Positions 10,670 to 21,445 of a stretch of 64,000 nucleotides of DNA are shown here, piece after piece; positions within the stretch are counted from its first letter, which is position 1; each line of letters opens with the position of its first letter. The stretch is from Micrasema longulum. Its lineage: Eukaryota; Arthropoda; Insecta; Trichoptera; Brachycentridae. Position numbers and translations under genes: made by a program. The notes below the pieces were generated by a model that had not been told where the DNA came from, did not search any database, and saw nothing but the letters and a program-made list of their open reading frames with translations. The stretch spans positions 1 to 64,000 of the forward strand of contig JAGVSM010001343.1 in assembly GCA_022494885.1 (NCBI GenBank). The letters are read 5' to 3'.

Positions 10670-10860
10670 CATAGAGAATTCAAGTTCATTTCTCTTATAA
10701 ATTAAAGTGATATTTTAATCTACAAATTCGGAATATCCAGTGACCGGTTTTATACAAAACAGAGGTAAAGATTTGTTTTGTAATTATACATTGAACTCCT
10801 TTATAAAAATACCAGTCTCGAAGATGTCATAACATTGGAAACAGACATTATTCGCCTTTT
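10670..10860 (-). mobile_element. PLE-A fragment, internally deleted, plus inverted piece
   Basis: 10696-10760 matches the PLE-A unit but jumps from GACCGGTTTT straight to ATACAAAACAGAGGTAAAG, losing about 60 bp present at 2.6 kb. At 10811-10835 the sequence ACCAGTCTCGAAGATGTCAT is the same family in the opposite orientation. Confidence 0.5.
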
Positions 10861-11724
10861 TTTTACTATGTTGACTGTTTGGATCTGATATGATGGGTGT
10901 TGGTAAATACAAAGCGCTTCTGAGCCTGAATTTCATATGACATCAATCCTTTGGCAAAGGATTGAGGCGTCTCCAATACGTCATATAACGTCACATATAT
11001 AATTTACTGATAAATATTACAGTAAGTAAATGCATTATAACATACAGTGAACAGTAATTTTGAAGCACCCACCTAGTCTAAAATCTGCAAAAAATGTATT
11101 ATTGTTGAGAACAAGAAACTAAATTTTTTGAAATGTCAGCGGTATTGTTATAAATGCCGCCATTTTTAATAAACAGTTACTTGTTTTGCCGCTAGGTGTG
11201 TAAGTTAACCTAGAAGTCTCATTAGGCACAAATAATAAGATATTATTAAAATATTTGTATTTTGACTAACAAACTTAGCATGACATACAAATCTCTCCAA
11301 GGAAGGAAAGTGTTATAAAAAATTAGGCATAAAAATACACCAAATCATATGATATGTTTACGATTGTAAATTTGTAATTTTATTGTTTTATTTTATCAAT
11401 GTAATCAATGTGTTTCCGGATTTTACATTATATTCTCATTTTTTGAACATTTACGCTTACTCAAGAAGTTGAAAAAATATTTAACTAATTTTTATTATGT
11501 TCAAATCCAACGCAACGATATTATTTTTATATACCCTAAAAACTGATTGGTCTAACACCCAGTTTTACAATGTTTCACCAAAACCATAAAAATCACCAAA
11601 GTAAGTCATGCGCGATAAACAAATAATGTAACTAATTGAATCGGCATTTATTATTTAACCCTTCATTATAAATTATTATGAAAATCAAACTTTCTTATTT
11701 GTGTTAAAACAATTTTATGGTTTA
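10861..11724. other. non-coding stretch
   Basis: A perfect small hairpin CAATCCTTT-GGC-AAAGGATTG lies near 10945-10965. The rest is A/T-rich and unassigned. Confidence 0.45.
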
Positions 11725-12860
11725 ACTAGAACACTACTACCATTTTGGGAGAGCACTCCTCCCATCGACGGGTGATACAAAACTAATAGTACATTTTAAA
11801 TATTGTTACGGTTTTATTATCGAATCTTTAAAAAAAAATGTCTTCCCACATACCAAATCTTAGTTTAACTATTGTAACACGTACTTATGTGCTTGAATTT
11901 CAAGAACTAAATTCCACTTAACATTCTTTCCCTCAGTGATCATGTTTCCATATCTGTACTTTAGACAACCATCCATATATCGACTGCTCCAAGGAAGACA
12001 GCACTAAGTCATAAAATATAGTTGTACAGAAAAACAAATTGAGAGTTTGTTTTTTTTTCCATATTCTTGGGTCAGGATTCATAAGTTTTTAAAATTGTAA
12101 AAATATATTATTGGTCTACACTTTCTAAGTAATCTAGTACATTATTAGAATTCCTACTATTTTATAGTGTTTTGGGACATAGTGCTGTTTTTTTCGGAAT
12201 TCGTATTTCAGTTATGTGTTGTATGTTGATTTACTTCTCTATTCCAGAGAAAATCAAATAAACTGTTAAACTTTCAATGAGCTATTTTATTTTAAAAAAT
12301 GAAAAAAAATTCAATTATTAACATATAAACCACCCAAATTTATAACATTTTCGAAAATTCTAATAAATAAAACTATTCAAGGCGGGGTGGGGTTTTTTGT
12401 GCGTTTGCGCACATTTTTATCTGTTGGTGTCACCCACAATATCAAATGAATCTTCTTAACTCTGTATAATAAAATAAATCATTAATAAAACTGACATGAA
12501 AAAAAATTGCTTTTTGACATGCAACTATTTTTTATATTAATTTATTAACCAAGTTAAAAGAGATAGAGTAATGAAAGTCTTCTCGGAAGGAAGAAAATGA
12601 TTTATAACCTTCAGAAATGGAAGTAAGTCAAAAACCTCAATTTCGGAGTTACTGGCTTCTTCCTTGGAGCAGTCGATATATACTAACACCTTAGATAAAT
12701 GAAATAACCACCCTACTTTAGGTTCCATCACTGAATAATATGTTTGTTTTTGTATAGATTCGATAATGAAACCGAAAACAATATCATGCTACATGTACTA
12801 TTACTTTTATATCACCCATCGATGGGAGGAGTGCTCTCTTGAAACTGAAGTAGTATTTTT
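11725..12860. mobile_element. 1.1-kb foldback (inverted-repeat) structure
   Basis: GAGAGCACTCCTCCCATCGA at 11749-11768 is matched by its exact complement at 12829-12848. ATCGACTGCTCCAAGGAAGA at 11979-11998 is matched by its complement at 12658-12677. Between these anchors the arms stay alignable (TAATAGTACAT, CGGTTT.ATTATCGAATCT) but with different lengths, about 230 and 170 bp, so they have diverged since they formed. The inner part of the right arm lies in a 64-codon minus-strand frame (12537-12731, YIDCSKEEASNSEIEVFDLL...), and the left arm keeps the same IDCSKE reading. It may be a foldback transposon, or an inverted duplication of a captured or host exon. Not identified further. Confidence 0.55.
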
Positions 12861-12879
12861 GTAAAAAAATAAGATTGTG

Positions 12880-13460
12880 TGGAGCAAAATTATAATTCAA
12901 CAGATGTTCAGCTCGATATATAAAAATAATTTAGAACACAGCTATCTAACAAGATTTACATCTGTTGATGGCCTAGATGTACCAAAATTTTAAAATGAAT
13001 ATATGGACAACGCACGTTGGATTATATTGTTCCAAAAATATTTAATATGTTGCCACTTGACATGAAAACATGTCATAATAAAAATAAAATAATTTATTTA
13101 TTACGAAAGTGGTAAGTAGACAGAACGTCCCTACATTGATTTATTATTTATGTAAAACATTTTTTATGTCTCATTGAATACATTTTTGTTATTTTCTTAG
13201 GTTACCCTTTTTTTATTTTTTTCTTATTTTATTTAAATTTTTTAGATCCTCATTTTAATATCTACTTTTAATTTTCTTATTATTTTTATTTTTTCTGTAG
13301 ATATGAATTTTAATTTTTTATTTGCATTGTTTTATTTTTTATATTGTTTTGATAACATTGATGAGCACACCCTATTTACGTATGTGTTTTTATTGTTTTC
13401 CTTTATTTAAAATATATCCAAGTAAACGGCCATTCTTTAACTTTATTGTATTATTTTAAT
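12880..13460 (+). pseudogene. CR1/Jockey-like LINE ORF2 end and T-rich 3' UTR
   Basis: Frame-shifted pieces of the ORF2 C-terminus are visible: HSYLTRF at about 12935-12955 (the HxYxTR signature after the polymerase) and TLDYIVPKIFNMLPLDMK near 13018-13070. In this clade those signatures lie near the end of the protein, after the reverse transcriptase. From 13090 the sequence becomes T-rich without frames, as expected of the 3' UTR. The end is not sharp. At least one frameshift makes this non-functional. Confidence 0.55.
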
Positions 13461-13638
13461 ATATTCTCTTACTTTTCGAAAAAAAAAAACTTTAACCATT
13501 TTTATCTGGTTTTTTTGAGTTTTTTTTCTTCTCAATAATATTTTCAAAAGCATCAAAAACAAAATAATATATGTTCATTATTTTATACGTATACAGTATT
13601 ATGTCTGTACTATTTGATTTGTTTATTATTAAAACTGA

Positions 13639-13666
13639 CGACAAACTATTATTGAATAGTTTGTCG
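13639..13666. repeat. perfect 12-bp stem with 4-nt loop
   Basis: CGACAAACTATT, loop ATTG, AATAGTTTGTCG. It is too short for a typical insect microRNA hairpin, but the arms have no mismatch. Confidence 0.7.
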
Positions 13667-14640
13667 GGACATAATATATTTTTATACATTGTTTTCTTTA
13701 TAATGTATGTACATTGTAATAGTGTGTTTATTTTATTGAATCAAGACCATATGAAAAAAAAAATGAAAACAAAGTTTTATTTTTATAATAATTAATCAAA
13801 ACTGTTACCACTGATAAGTTTAGCGATTTTGGGGTATGAAATATTGCGTTCTATAGAAATATGGAAATAAAATAATCCAAATTATATTTTCTCTAGTAAA
13901 AAAATCTTTATTTTTCTGAATATAAAAAAATAGGGTAGAAGTACCATAGAACCTTCAACGAGTGGCGTGTTTAAGGGAACTCACTGTTGATTTTTTATCA
14001 GCTTATGCATAACGAGGAGAACACGAAAGCCACCGCCAATTTTTATTTAATCTTGAATTGTTTTTTAAGCTTCCGGTTCGTTTTCTATCGCAGAATGGAA
14101 ACTTTGTTATTCGTCAGTTTCTTTCGGAAAATTATCACGATTTTTCATACAACTGAACAGTGAATGTTTAATTTTGCGTGTGTATTTCATGCTGTTCCCT
14201 TTTCACGCGATACTGATTAAAACGTAATTATTTTTTTGTTTAAGCAAAATTTGTATGCAGATATACGCAAGCATAATATTAGTAGCGTGGTTTACCGAAA
14301 ATATATTAATATTTTCACGCGCATTTCTAATCAGCACTGTCGAAATTTATTAACATTTATGTTACATAGTTGATCATGCGTTTATTATATTTCAATTTTA
14401 ATATGTGACACTTTTGTATGTACAGTATCTTGTAAAAATATCACATTTGTACATGAATAACTAAACAAACTTCACTTAACCTTAATAATAACTTTAAGCC
14501 ATCCATTTTTTAAAATTATAATCTTTTTATTTCTATAACTTCACACACTTTTTTCAGTCAAATTAAAATTAATATGTGTTTTTTAATAGTCGTCTTGTTT
14601 TGTGTAAAAATTTTAAAAATATGGAAGTTAAAGTTTTTTT
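13667..14640. other. non-coding stretch
   Basis: 13930-14120 is somewhat unique. Several A/T-rich frames of 60-75 codons around 13490-13795 are low-complexity and are not called. Confidence 0.45.
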
Positions 14641-14770
14641 ACACTCACGTGCAACTCGAAATACATATTCAGGGATTTGCATGTTAGTGTCCCGATGAAG
14701 AGACGAGTACGTCTTAAAACCGTTACAAGTTGGCAAGTGGTCACATACGATTATAAAATAAAATCAAATG
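14641..14770 (+). mobile_element. PLE-B terminal fragment
   Basis: It contains GTTAGTGTCCCGATGAAG, AGACGAGTACGTCT and AAAACCG within 14684-14722, then AAGTTGGCAAGTGGT. It aligns with 55.0 and 61.85 kb. The AGAC/GTCT helix lies inside the conserved flanks of a hammerhead-like motif. Confidence 0.5.
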
Positions 14771-15498
14771 AAATGGTCGATACTAAAACTATGTTCTAAA
14801 TTCTAAATATTTTTTTTTTTATTATTCAAGTTGGTTGTACAATTTACTATTATTATATTTTTAAATAATGCAAGCACAAATTTTTTAATTTAACCATAAA
14901 AAGAACTCAGATAAAAATGGTGTATTGAGATTTTTTTAATTATTTTAAAAAATACTAACCTGTTTCTGTACATAATTTTTTTTCGATTTAAAGAAAAAAA
15001 TTCAAAAAACGCTTTGCTTTTTACTAAAACGTACAAGTTATGTTTGCATAAGTAACTTCTTTGAAAATATAGGTAGATACATCAAACATTCAAACATGGC
15101 CTCTTTTTATGTTGCGTATTTCATCAAAATAAGGTATTTCATAAATGAGAAATATGTTTACCAGACCCAAATCGAGTTATTTTTCAGCCGTAAAAGTTAT
15201 GACACAGAAGGAAATTTTGTGGCAAATTATTAATGAGGAATCCTGTTTACCGCAAAATAATATACCATTATATCTCATTATATTAAAAAAGTTGTCACTC
15301 TCCGACAATTTGCTTAGGTGATGGAATAGTTAGCATTAACATTGCGAAACAAAACGAATAGTGAATAGCATTAGCACCTGGCATTTGAACTAAATACATG
15401 AACACTGGTTGCACAATATGTGGGTGTGCGTTGTTCAAATATATTTTCAAACTTCAAAATCCTTTTTACCCACGGCAAATGTTCACATCCCACCTCAG
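14771..15498. other. non-coding stretch upstream of candidate exon
   Basis: It is A/T-rich and lacks family members. It would be intron or upstream sequence if the candidate exon at 15499 is real. Confidence 0.4.
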
Positions 15499-15691
15499 TA
15501 TCCTTTGATCATCCGCCACAATATAACCTTGTGTAGTGAATCGCGTGTTTTTTTATTGAACGAGTGCCACATCATAGATTTTGTTTCCACCAACCAGTGG
15601 TGTTCAGCTCCTGAACGGGGGCCTGTCCTAGTGTTGGTGCCGCTCGCAATTGACACGTCGGACCATCGCAATTCCATCAAGAACGAATCAG
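15499..15691 (+). CDS. candidate internal coding exon, unidentified
   Basis: The segment is open throughout and unusually G+C-rich for the window. It follows an acceptor-like CCCACCTCAG (15489-15498) and precedes a donor-like CAG|GTTAGT (GT at 15692). The same frame extends from 15409 to 15696. Read from the exon start it gives 64 codons plus one base, with an N-glycosylation-like NITLC, three cysteines and a charged end (TSDHRNSIKNES), which would suit an extracellular region. I do not recognise the family. The opposite strand is also open over most of it, so coding potential is unproven. A conserved non-coding element or a decayed transposon exon are alternatives. No partner exon was found nearby. 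Confidence 0.28.
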
Positions 15692-16304
15692 GTTAGTGGC
15701 ATCCATTTCTAATCCATCTCATTTGTTGGGGTTGTGACTGATTGACACTGCGTACCGCATATCGAGGATATTCACTAATTTCATTAAAATTAAAATACCG
15801 TCCACTCCAATAAATAATATTGTAGAAGCCCTAGGTCTTCGCTCCCCGCGATTTCTCGCCCCACATTTGCGTGGAAATTAGTTTTTCCACCATAACAAAA
15901 TGTCATTAACGTAACATTAGCCATTTAAATTTGTCATTCATATTGTTTAAAACGTGGAGGTAAGACTTACTTCCTAACTTAAACTTTTGAGCAATAAGTT
16001 CTTCCATACGCATACTTCCAAATCGTTATTCAGAACGGCTTCGGACATGGAAAAGAATGTGCATGTACAAAAATATATTTTATGGGCATTATCAATTGCA
16101 TTAACATATAAATATTTAGCAAATTATCGAATAAAGTTGAAAGGATGCAAAAAAAACTAGCTAAGGTACAAAACTATTCCAAATTTTCGTAATGATTTTT
16201 GTTCTATGTCTAGGCGGAGAAAATGCAGTTTTGGTACTGGTTTACCTACATGCCATAGATGCAACAATTTTTTTTTTTTGAAAAAAACATAAAATATTGT
16301 ACTG
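15692..16304. other. non-coding stretch, partly unique
   Basis: 15720-15950 has mixed composition (a patch with CTCCCCGCGATTTCTCGCC near 15842) and no repeat match. It would be intron if the neighbouring exon is real. Confidence 0.4.
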
Positions 16305-16336
16305 TACATATTACAACAGAGATGAAGAAGTTTTCC
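16305..16336 (+). repeat. short repeat P head fragment
   Basis: ACATATTACAACAGAGATGA continuing AGAAG is the exact start of repeat P, then homology stops. Confidence 0.6.
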
Positions 16337-16678
16337 GTGCATCTCATTCATTTTTTTAAAAATCAGTTTGAAAAACTCATTTCTCCCACGCACTTTTAAA
16401 CTGTTATTTTTAATACTTAAATTGGTTACTGTTTCAACGATTTTTAAGATAAATTGTTAATGTGTTAAATTTTATAAGAAACTGTTAAAAAATTGTACCT
16501 GTTTAAAAATAATGGTTCTCGATTTTTCCTGCCTTTAATAGATGGATAATTTCATTTTTTAGAATAACATTTTGACCAGAAAGTAGCCTTCGTGTCAAAA
16601 ACGCTTGTCCAAGATTCTGGTAATACATATATTAATAACAAAATATTGTATTCTTCTTTCTCCAGGGTACGGGAAAAA

Positions 16679-16945
16679 TCATCATCATCATTCCTTTTCC
16701 GCACCTGATTGTGCATAGAGCAGTGCATTGGTACACCGATCGAACTAACCCTTGTAATTTGATTTACTCGAAGGTAAGGTGATCAGTCTTACGCTTCAGG
16801 TACCAGTCCAGGGACTATGAAACATCCCAGTGTGAGAACACCCATTTAAATCAATATTTTGTATCCAACATGTTGGGAGTCAAACCCGAGACCTCTTGCA
16901 TGGTAGGCAACCGCGCTGACCATAACACTACTAAGACGACGTGTA
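16679..16945 (-). mobile_element. SINE-C, best copy
   Basis: On the minus strand the head reads GTGTTATGGTCAGCGCGG..., then B-box region GGTCTCGGGTTTGACTCCC, body CCTGGACTGGTACCTGAAGC, GTAAGACTGATCACC and ACCAATGCACTGCTCTATGC. It ends GTGCGGAAAAGGAATGATGA with further ATG repeats. The end resembles that of the LINE at 31.07 kb (16 of 20 positions). Confidence 0.75.
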
Positions 16946-17994
16946 AAAACCCATGGATCAAAATTTAAGAATAAGAATTGGCAATATTCGTACCTATGCT
17001 ATTTCAATTAGCATGCTAATAAAATTTCTAAAATCTCAATTTTCTCCACTGGTTTTCACTGTGACACGGCTACCTCTAAACCTTGCCTCACCCCTAATTC
17101 CCCTACCCTTACCTGTTGCCCTGGAGACGTCCAACTTCAATTATAACACAGCCTTTTGGCGACACGTTAATAACGACAAGTTATTACGGGGACGTTGCGT
17201 GGTATTAAAAAGTGTATACCTTTATACGTTTTATGTATTTCTACTACTTTTGTTTTAATTGGTTAGCTATCTAATTTTTTTTCTACCCTTATTATCAAAT
17301 TCAGTATGAAAGTTTTAACTTTTAACATCAATTAAATTCGAAAAATCTATTTTAAAAGCAATTAGTAAAAAAGTAATTTGATTTCTCACGCGTTACTCTT
17401 TTTTTTATCCGCAAAGATACAGAAAAAAAAATAGGGTGATAAAATACTTTTTTTTATTTAAAAATATTAAATTTAAAAAAAATTTTAATGGAGAGTAGTT
17501 AACATTTTTTAAAAATTATTGTTTTATGGTAATTTGATATTAAATTTGAAAAACTGCTAAACAAACAATCGAGTTTTTTGTGCTCTTTTATTCAACTCAA
17601 AAAATGATGTCAACCTATTAAAACAATCAAAGAAATAATAATTACGCCTAATACATAAGATCTGTTTTTATTTTACAAAACTAACGTTAATGGCCATATA
17701 ACCTATAGAAAATATCCTAAATGCACGATGAATTTTTCCGTTTTTTATTTTATTTTAGTTAAATAATTATTAAATTCAAAATTACATGACTCAATTAATT
17801 ATTTTCGTGAATCATTCATTTCGATTAATCCCTTTTTTAAACTGTATTTGTTACATGTGTAACAGTAGTTGGGCCAGAAAACAAAGTTTATTGCATAATA
17901 TGAGTAATGATTATAAATGCATTCAAAATAACCAAAATTTTTATATATTTTTATTGCCTAATGTTTTCTGCAGTTTGTAAGAAACGCTTTGATT
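16946..17994. other. non-coding stretch
   Basis: 17040-17180 is C-rich and contains GTTGCCCTGGAGAC at 17115-17128, close to an RFX X-box. A 101-codon frame at 16953-17258 crosses it but has no domain and a hydrophobic low-complexity end. 17280-17990 is A/T-rich and unassigned. Confidence 0.4.
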
Positions 17995-18135
17995 TCAACA
18001 AGTTACAGCAGAGATAACGAACGTTTTAGAGAAGGAAATATAGAAGTAAAAGCATTTACAGGGCTTATGACCTATCATTGGCTGGTTCAAGTGGCCATTT
18101 TACGCACTATGTAACAAACACAATTTTACGTATCC
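17995..18135 (+). repeat. repeat P, 5' third only
   Basis: From GTTACAGCAGAGATAACGAA through GGCTTATGACCTATCATTGG and GGCTGGTTCAAGTGGCC to ACTATGTAACA, then homology ends. Confidence 0.65.
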
Positions 18136-18221
18136 TTCATTTGAATACCCGTATTGTTATGTTATAGTTGGATAATTTATAAAGCTCCAATTTAGGGAAA
18201 ATCTCCTAAAAGGCTCTATAA

Positions 18222-18633
18222 GTAAGTAAATATCTCGGCATGTTTTGCAGCTACTGAGCAAGTGGACGATTGGGTTTTAGTTTCTCGTTTCAAATTGTGA
18301 TCTATTTCAATTGTAACAGATAGGAGCTAGATTATAGAACGTCATGCAGCTACAAAGCGCATGGACGGTAAAAAATCTAGACCCCATTTACGTTATTTTT
18401 AAATTGTCAATGAAGTTTATTGTTTGAATGATATTAACGTTTACATTTTTTTTAAACTTGTTTTTAAAATGAGGAGTTAGATTATGAAAAGTCTTGCAGC
18501 TACTGAGCGCATGGACCGTTAAAATTTTAGAGACTTTGATTTAAGTATTTTATGGTTGATAACATTTTTATATTGAAGCCGAATGAACAATCGTCTTGCA
18601 ACTACAAAGCGCGCGGATGAGTAAAATTCTAGC
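18222..18633 (+). repeat. array of four 55-bp stem-loop units
   Basis: Units lie at about 18222-18280 (partial), 18326-18381, 18476-18530 and 18578-18633. The shared interior is GTCTTGCAGCTAC followed by AAAGCGCATGGACGG. The ends are complementary in the better copies (CTAGATT against AATCTAG in the second). Spacers of roughly 45-95 bp are unrelated to each other, so conserved units are set in variable spacers rather than forming a satellite. Function unknown. Confidence 0.6.
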
Positions 18634-18639
18634 AACTTA

Positions 18640-19360
18640 AAATTATAAATATGAATAATTTACAAAAAAAAAAGTTTTATAGTTCTTCAATTCTTCTATC
18701 TGATGACTTAAGTGAAGTTAGTGAGATGAGACCTTTATTAATGTGATTGTTTTAACTTGTTAATTTTAATACTTAATTATCTTTGGGAGGGATGAAATCC
18801 TGTCTTTTACCTACAAATATTATAATGAACTCAACATATTTTTGTTTAATTTTAGTTTTGAAGTTTTTTATGGAAAACTCTTCAATTTGTCGTTTGTATG
18901 TAAAATGCCAAAGAGCTGCTATCATAAGATGTGCATTTCTAAGGAAAGCTGAAAGACAATCAAAAAAGTTTGCAAAACAAATTATCCAGATTGCAAAGTT
19001 CTTTATAAAATGTTTGCTTTAAGACTAAACGGTTTTGTAGTTTACGTATTTACGAGTATTTGTCCGCCGAGAAATGAGCTAAGTTGTCCAAGTCGAAATG
19101 CTCTAAACCTACAAAGCTTTGGTGAATAAGTTAAAGGAGAGATATAGACTGAAGAGTAGTGATTCCCTTGCAGAGGAAGCTTGCAAAGAGCTTTCAAGAC
19201 TTCCTGTTCTTGCGCTTAATATACGTAGATAAGACACTGCCTTTGTATCGGCACTGGACCGTTTCTCAGTCCCAGGGCTTCCTAAGAAGTCTTGTTGACT
19301 TCCATTTGCGTTTAAAGATGATTTTTTATTTTAATATTCACGTTAAATATCACAGATTGC
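18640..19360. other. non-coding stretch
   Basis: 19030-19310 has mixed composition with no domain in any frame. A 79-codon frame at 18783-19022 shows no recognisable motif. Confidence 0.4.
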
Positions 19361-19364
19361 ATAT

Positions 19365-19655
19365 CAAAACAGACATAAGGACAATTTTAAAGATGGGAAG
19401 ATGGATCACTAGGCATTTTCAGGGCTAATGACTTGTTATTTGCTGGTATTAATTATTTTGAACATTTATTACTCTGTTTATGTTTTAGTATCAAAATTAT
19501 TTAAAACGTTAAATTTTCTAAAGTTTAAAAGTTTAAGCCTTTAATAATGCAGATAATATATAGTGACAAATCATAAGCCCTGTAAATGCCTAGACACTCA
19601 TATTCCTTCCATAAAATTTTCTCTATCTCTGTTGTAATATTTTAATCTAAAAAAA
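19365..19655. repeat. repeat P, facing pair
   Basis: A forward piece at 19365-19440 (AGGCATTTTCAGGGCTAATG) and a reverse piece at 19558-19650 (ATCATAAGCCCTGTAAATGC, then ATCTCTGTTGTAATATTT) flank about 115 bp of other sequence. Confidence 0.6.
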
Positions 19656-19739
19656 TACTTAAATTACAATTTCAATGAGTTAAGGACTGGATTTTCCTAA
19701 GTGGGAGGGATTTGAGTAGAAAACTCCTTGATGATTTTT

Positions 19740-19950
19740 TTAAGGTTCAGTTTACTGTTTACCATATTGATGTACCATACATATATATATTTTTAAATTA
19801 TTTTTTATATTTTTGATCCTATGTCTGTGTCAACTTATTTTTCGTCCCATCTCAACACCGGATTTTTAGTCCCATGGAGTTGGGACTTGTGTTTCAAATA
19901 ATGTGTATGTGTGTAATGTAATGCATGTAAATAAATAAATATATTTTATG
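19740..19950 (+). mobile_element. LINE 3' end
   Basis: A T-rich stretch leads to TCCCATCTCAACACCGG and TCCCATGGAGTTGGGA, a potential hairpin, followed by ATGTAAATAAATAAAT. This is the form of a LINE 3' UTR with a short repeat tail. No coding part is present. Confidence 0.5.
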
Positions 19951-20079
19951 TCAATTTCTGAATCAATCTAAGACATTTTGGGCTTGGATAATTAGATAAC
20001 ATAATTATATTTAGAAGTTTGAATACAAAATACATCATTAATTATTATTTTTTCTAGTAAAGATTTTTCACACAAAAAA

Positions 20080-20452
20080 TTCAAAAGATATCTACAAAAC
20101 GCCAATATCTCATACGTATAAAACGCGCCTAAACGTTTACAAAAAAAAACGGTACTTAATACGAATGGAAAAAAGACTAGGGAGTATAATTATGATTCCA
20201 CGCATAGTAAATAGACTGCCCCATGAAATTAAAGGTGTCGTTTTTGAAAATGAAGTGGTTTTAAAAACCTTTTTTCTAAATTTTTCATTCAGTTTATGAA
20301 TAAAAATAATAATATTTTCAGTTCATATTTTTTTCTTTCAAAAACAATACTTTTTGTATAAATTATTTTTATATTACAATTCCCAAACAACAATTTTTTT
20401 TTCCTTATTTTTTTTCTTGTATTTTGTTGATATATATTCATTAACAATATTT
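20080..20452 (+). pseudogene. CR1-like LINE ORF2 C-terminus and 3' UTR
   Basis: The frame at about 20125-20300 reads KTRLNVY..., GSIIMIPRIVNRLPHEIKG and KTFFLNFSFSL before a TGA-type stop near 20298. The pattern of a basic TR-x-N segment, then an I-x-N-x-L-P-x-E-I-K motif and a final KxFxxxF helix, is the usual end of CR1/Jockey-type ORF2 proteins. The polymerase is missing. The following 150 bp are T-rich UTR. Repeat P tail sequence begins abruptly at 20453, so this LINE is itself cut by, or abuts, a repeat P insertion. Confidence 0.5.
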
Positions 20453-21182
20453 TGAGTTTGTCCAAACTTTTGGAGACAAGGACTGGATTCAACTCCCTGG
20501 GGAGCTATATATATTAACATATTACAACAGATATGAAGAACACTTAACATTAAGAATTGAAGGAATATAGATGTTCAAATATAGGCAGAATGGTGAATGT
20601 TACCCAGTGTGTAAAGTGGCCACTTAAACCAGCCATTGACACGTCATAAGCCCTGTAGATGCCTGGACTTCTATATTACCTTATCTTCAAATTCATTCAT
20701 TAGACGTACCTGTAGAAATTATAACGGACTCAGTATTGATGTAGACATTTTTAACTGCACGTTGCATTTGTACAGAAAATTTCTTCATAAGGTCGATTAT
20801 TTGGGATAGTTGCTGAATGTGCATCTTGAGTGGTTTATGCTATGTATATGTGCCGCATGTAATGTATGTTTGTGTATATTTTATATGTGCGTTCATGTGT
20901 GTGCGTGGATGGCTCGGAGTGTACATTCGGTATTTTAATTTATTACCTCCATGGAAAACGCAAATGTCAACAATTATCCTTTTTTCACTTAAGATTCTTA
21001 TTTATTTTATTTTTTGTCACATTTAATGTTTATATCTTTTTAATTTATGAAAACTAAATTGGTCTTTTTATGTTAAAAAAATGTTGTTTTTAGTACTTAT
21101 TTTGAATGACTGGATGTTTTCTAAATAAAATAAAATAAAAAATCTTAAATGTTCTTCATCTCTGTTGTAATATGTTAATATA
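20453..21182. repeat. repeat P (tail-head plus reverse unit), split by a LINE
   Basis: A forward tail (ATTTTGAGTTTGTCCAAACT... AACTCCCTGGGGAGCT) runs into a forward head (ATTACAACAGATATGAAG), then a reverse unit starts at 20557 (GAATTGAAGGAATATAGATG). The reverse unit stops at 20697, resumes at 21147 (AATGTTCTTCATCTCTGTTG) and is whole once the inserted LINE is removed. Confidence 0.7.
20698..21141 (+). mobile_element. LINE 3' fragment inserted in repeat P
   Basis: This 444-bp insert is flanked by ATCTT at 20693-20697 and 21142-21146, a 5-bp target duplication. It carries a G/T-rich segment (TGTATATGTGCCGCATG...), then T-rich UTR, and ends in TAAAATAAAATAAAA. Overlapping frames of 63-69 codons in the T-rich part are not genes. 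A similar G/T-rich UTR lies inverted at 32.4-32.66 kb. Confidence 0.65.
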
Positions 21183-21359
21183 TTCATTATTTTTATGTAA
21201 GATATTTATGTTATTTTATATATATATCCCTGCAAATTACTGTCTCTGCAGTTTGGCTGGAGTTCAAATGTTTGCACATAAAATTGTGTATGTGAAAAAA
21301 AAAAAAAATGTTTTCACTTGGTTATTATTACGGATTTATTAACAATTCAATTAATTGGC

Positions 21360-21445
21360 ACTGTACCGCAGGTGGTTGGATAGCCAACTGTAAAATTGGC
21401 GCCGCGGGCGCGCGTTGGATCTCCACCAGCTACAAGTTTTTTAAA
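21360..21445 (+). mobile_element. possible tRNA-like SINE head
   Basis: GCAGGTGGTTGGATAGCC and GCGCGTTGGATCTCC resemble A and B boxes around a G+C-rich middle (GGCGCCGCGGGCGCGC). The B box is imperfect. It could also be an unrelated G+C patch. Confidence 0.25.

Noticed and set aside
17115..17128. RFX X-box
   Set aside because: GTTGCCCTGGAGAC misses the second half-site, and there is no adjacent exon.
18222..18633. CRISPR array
   Set aside because: The repeats are about 55 bp, imperfect, irregularly spaced, and in eukaryotic DNA with no cas genes.
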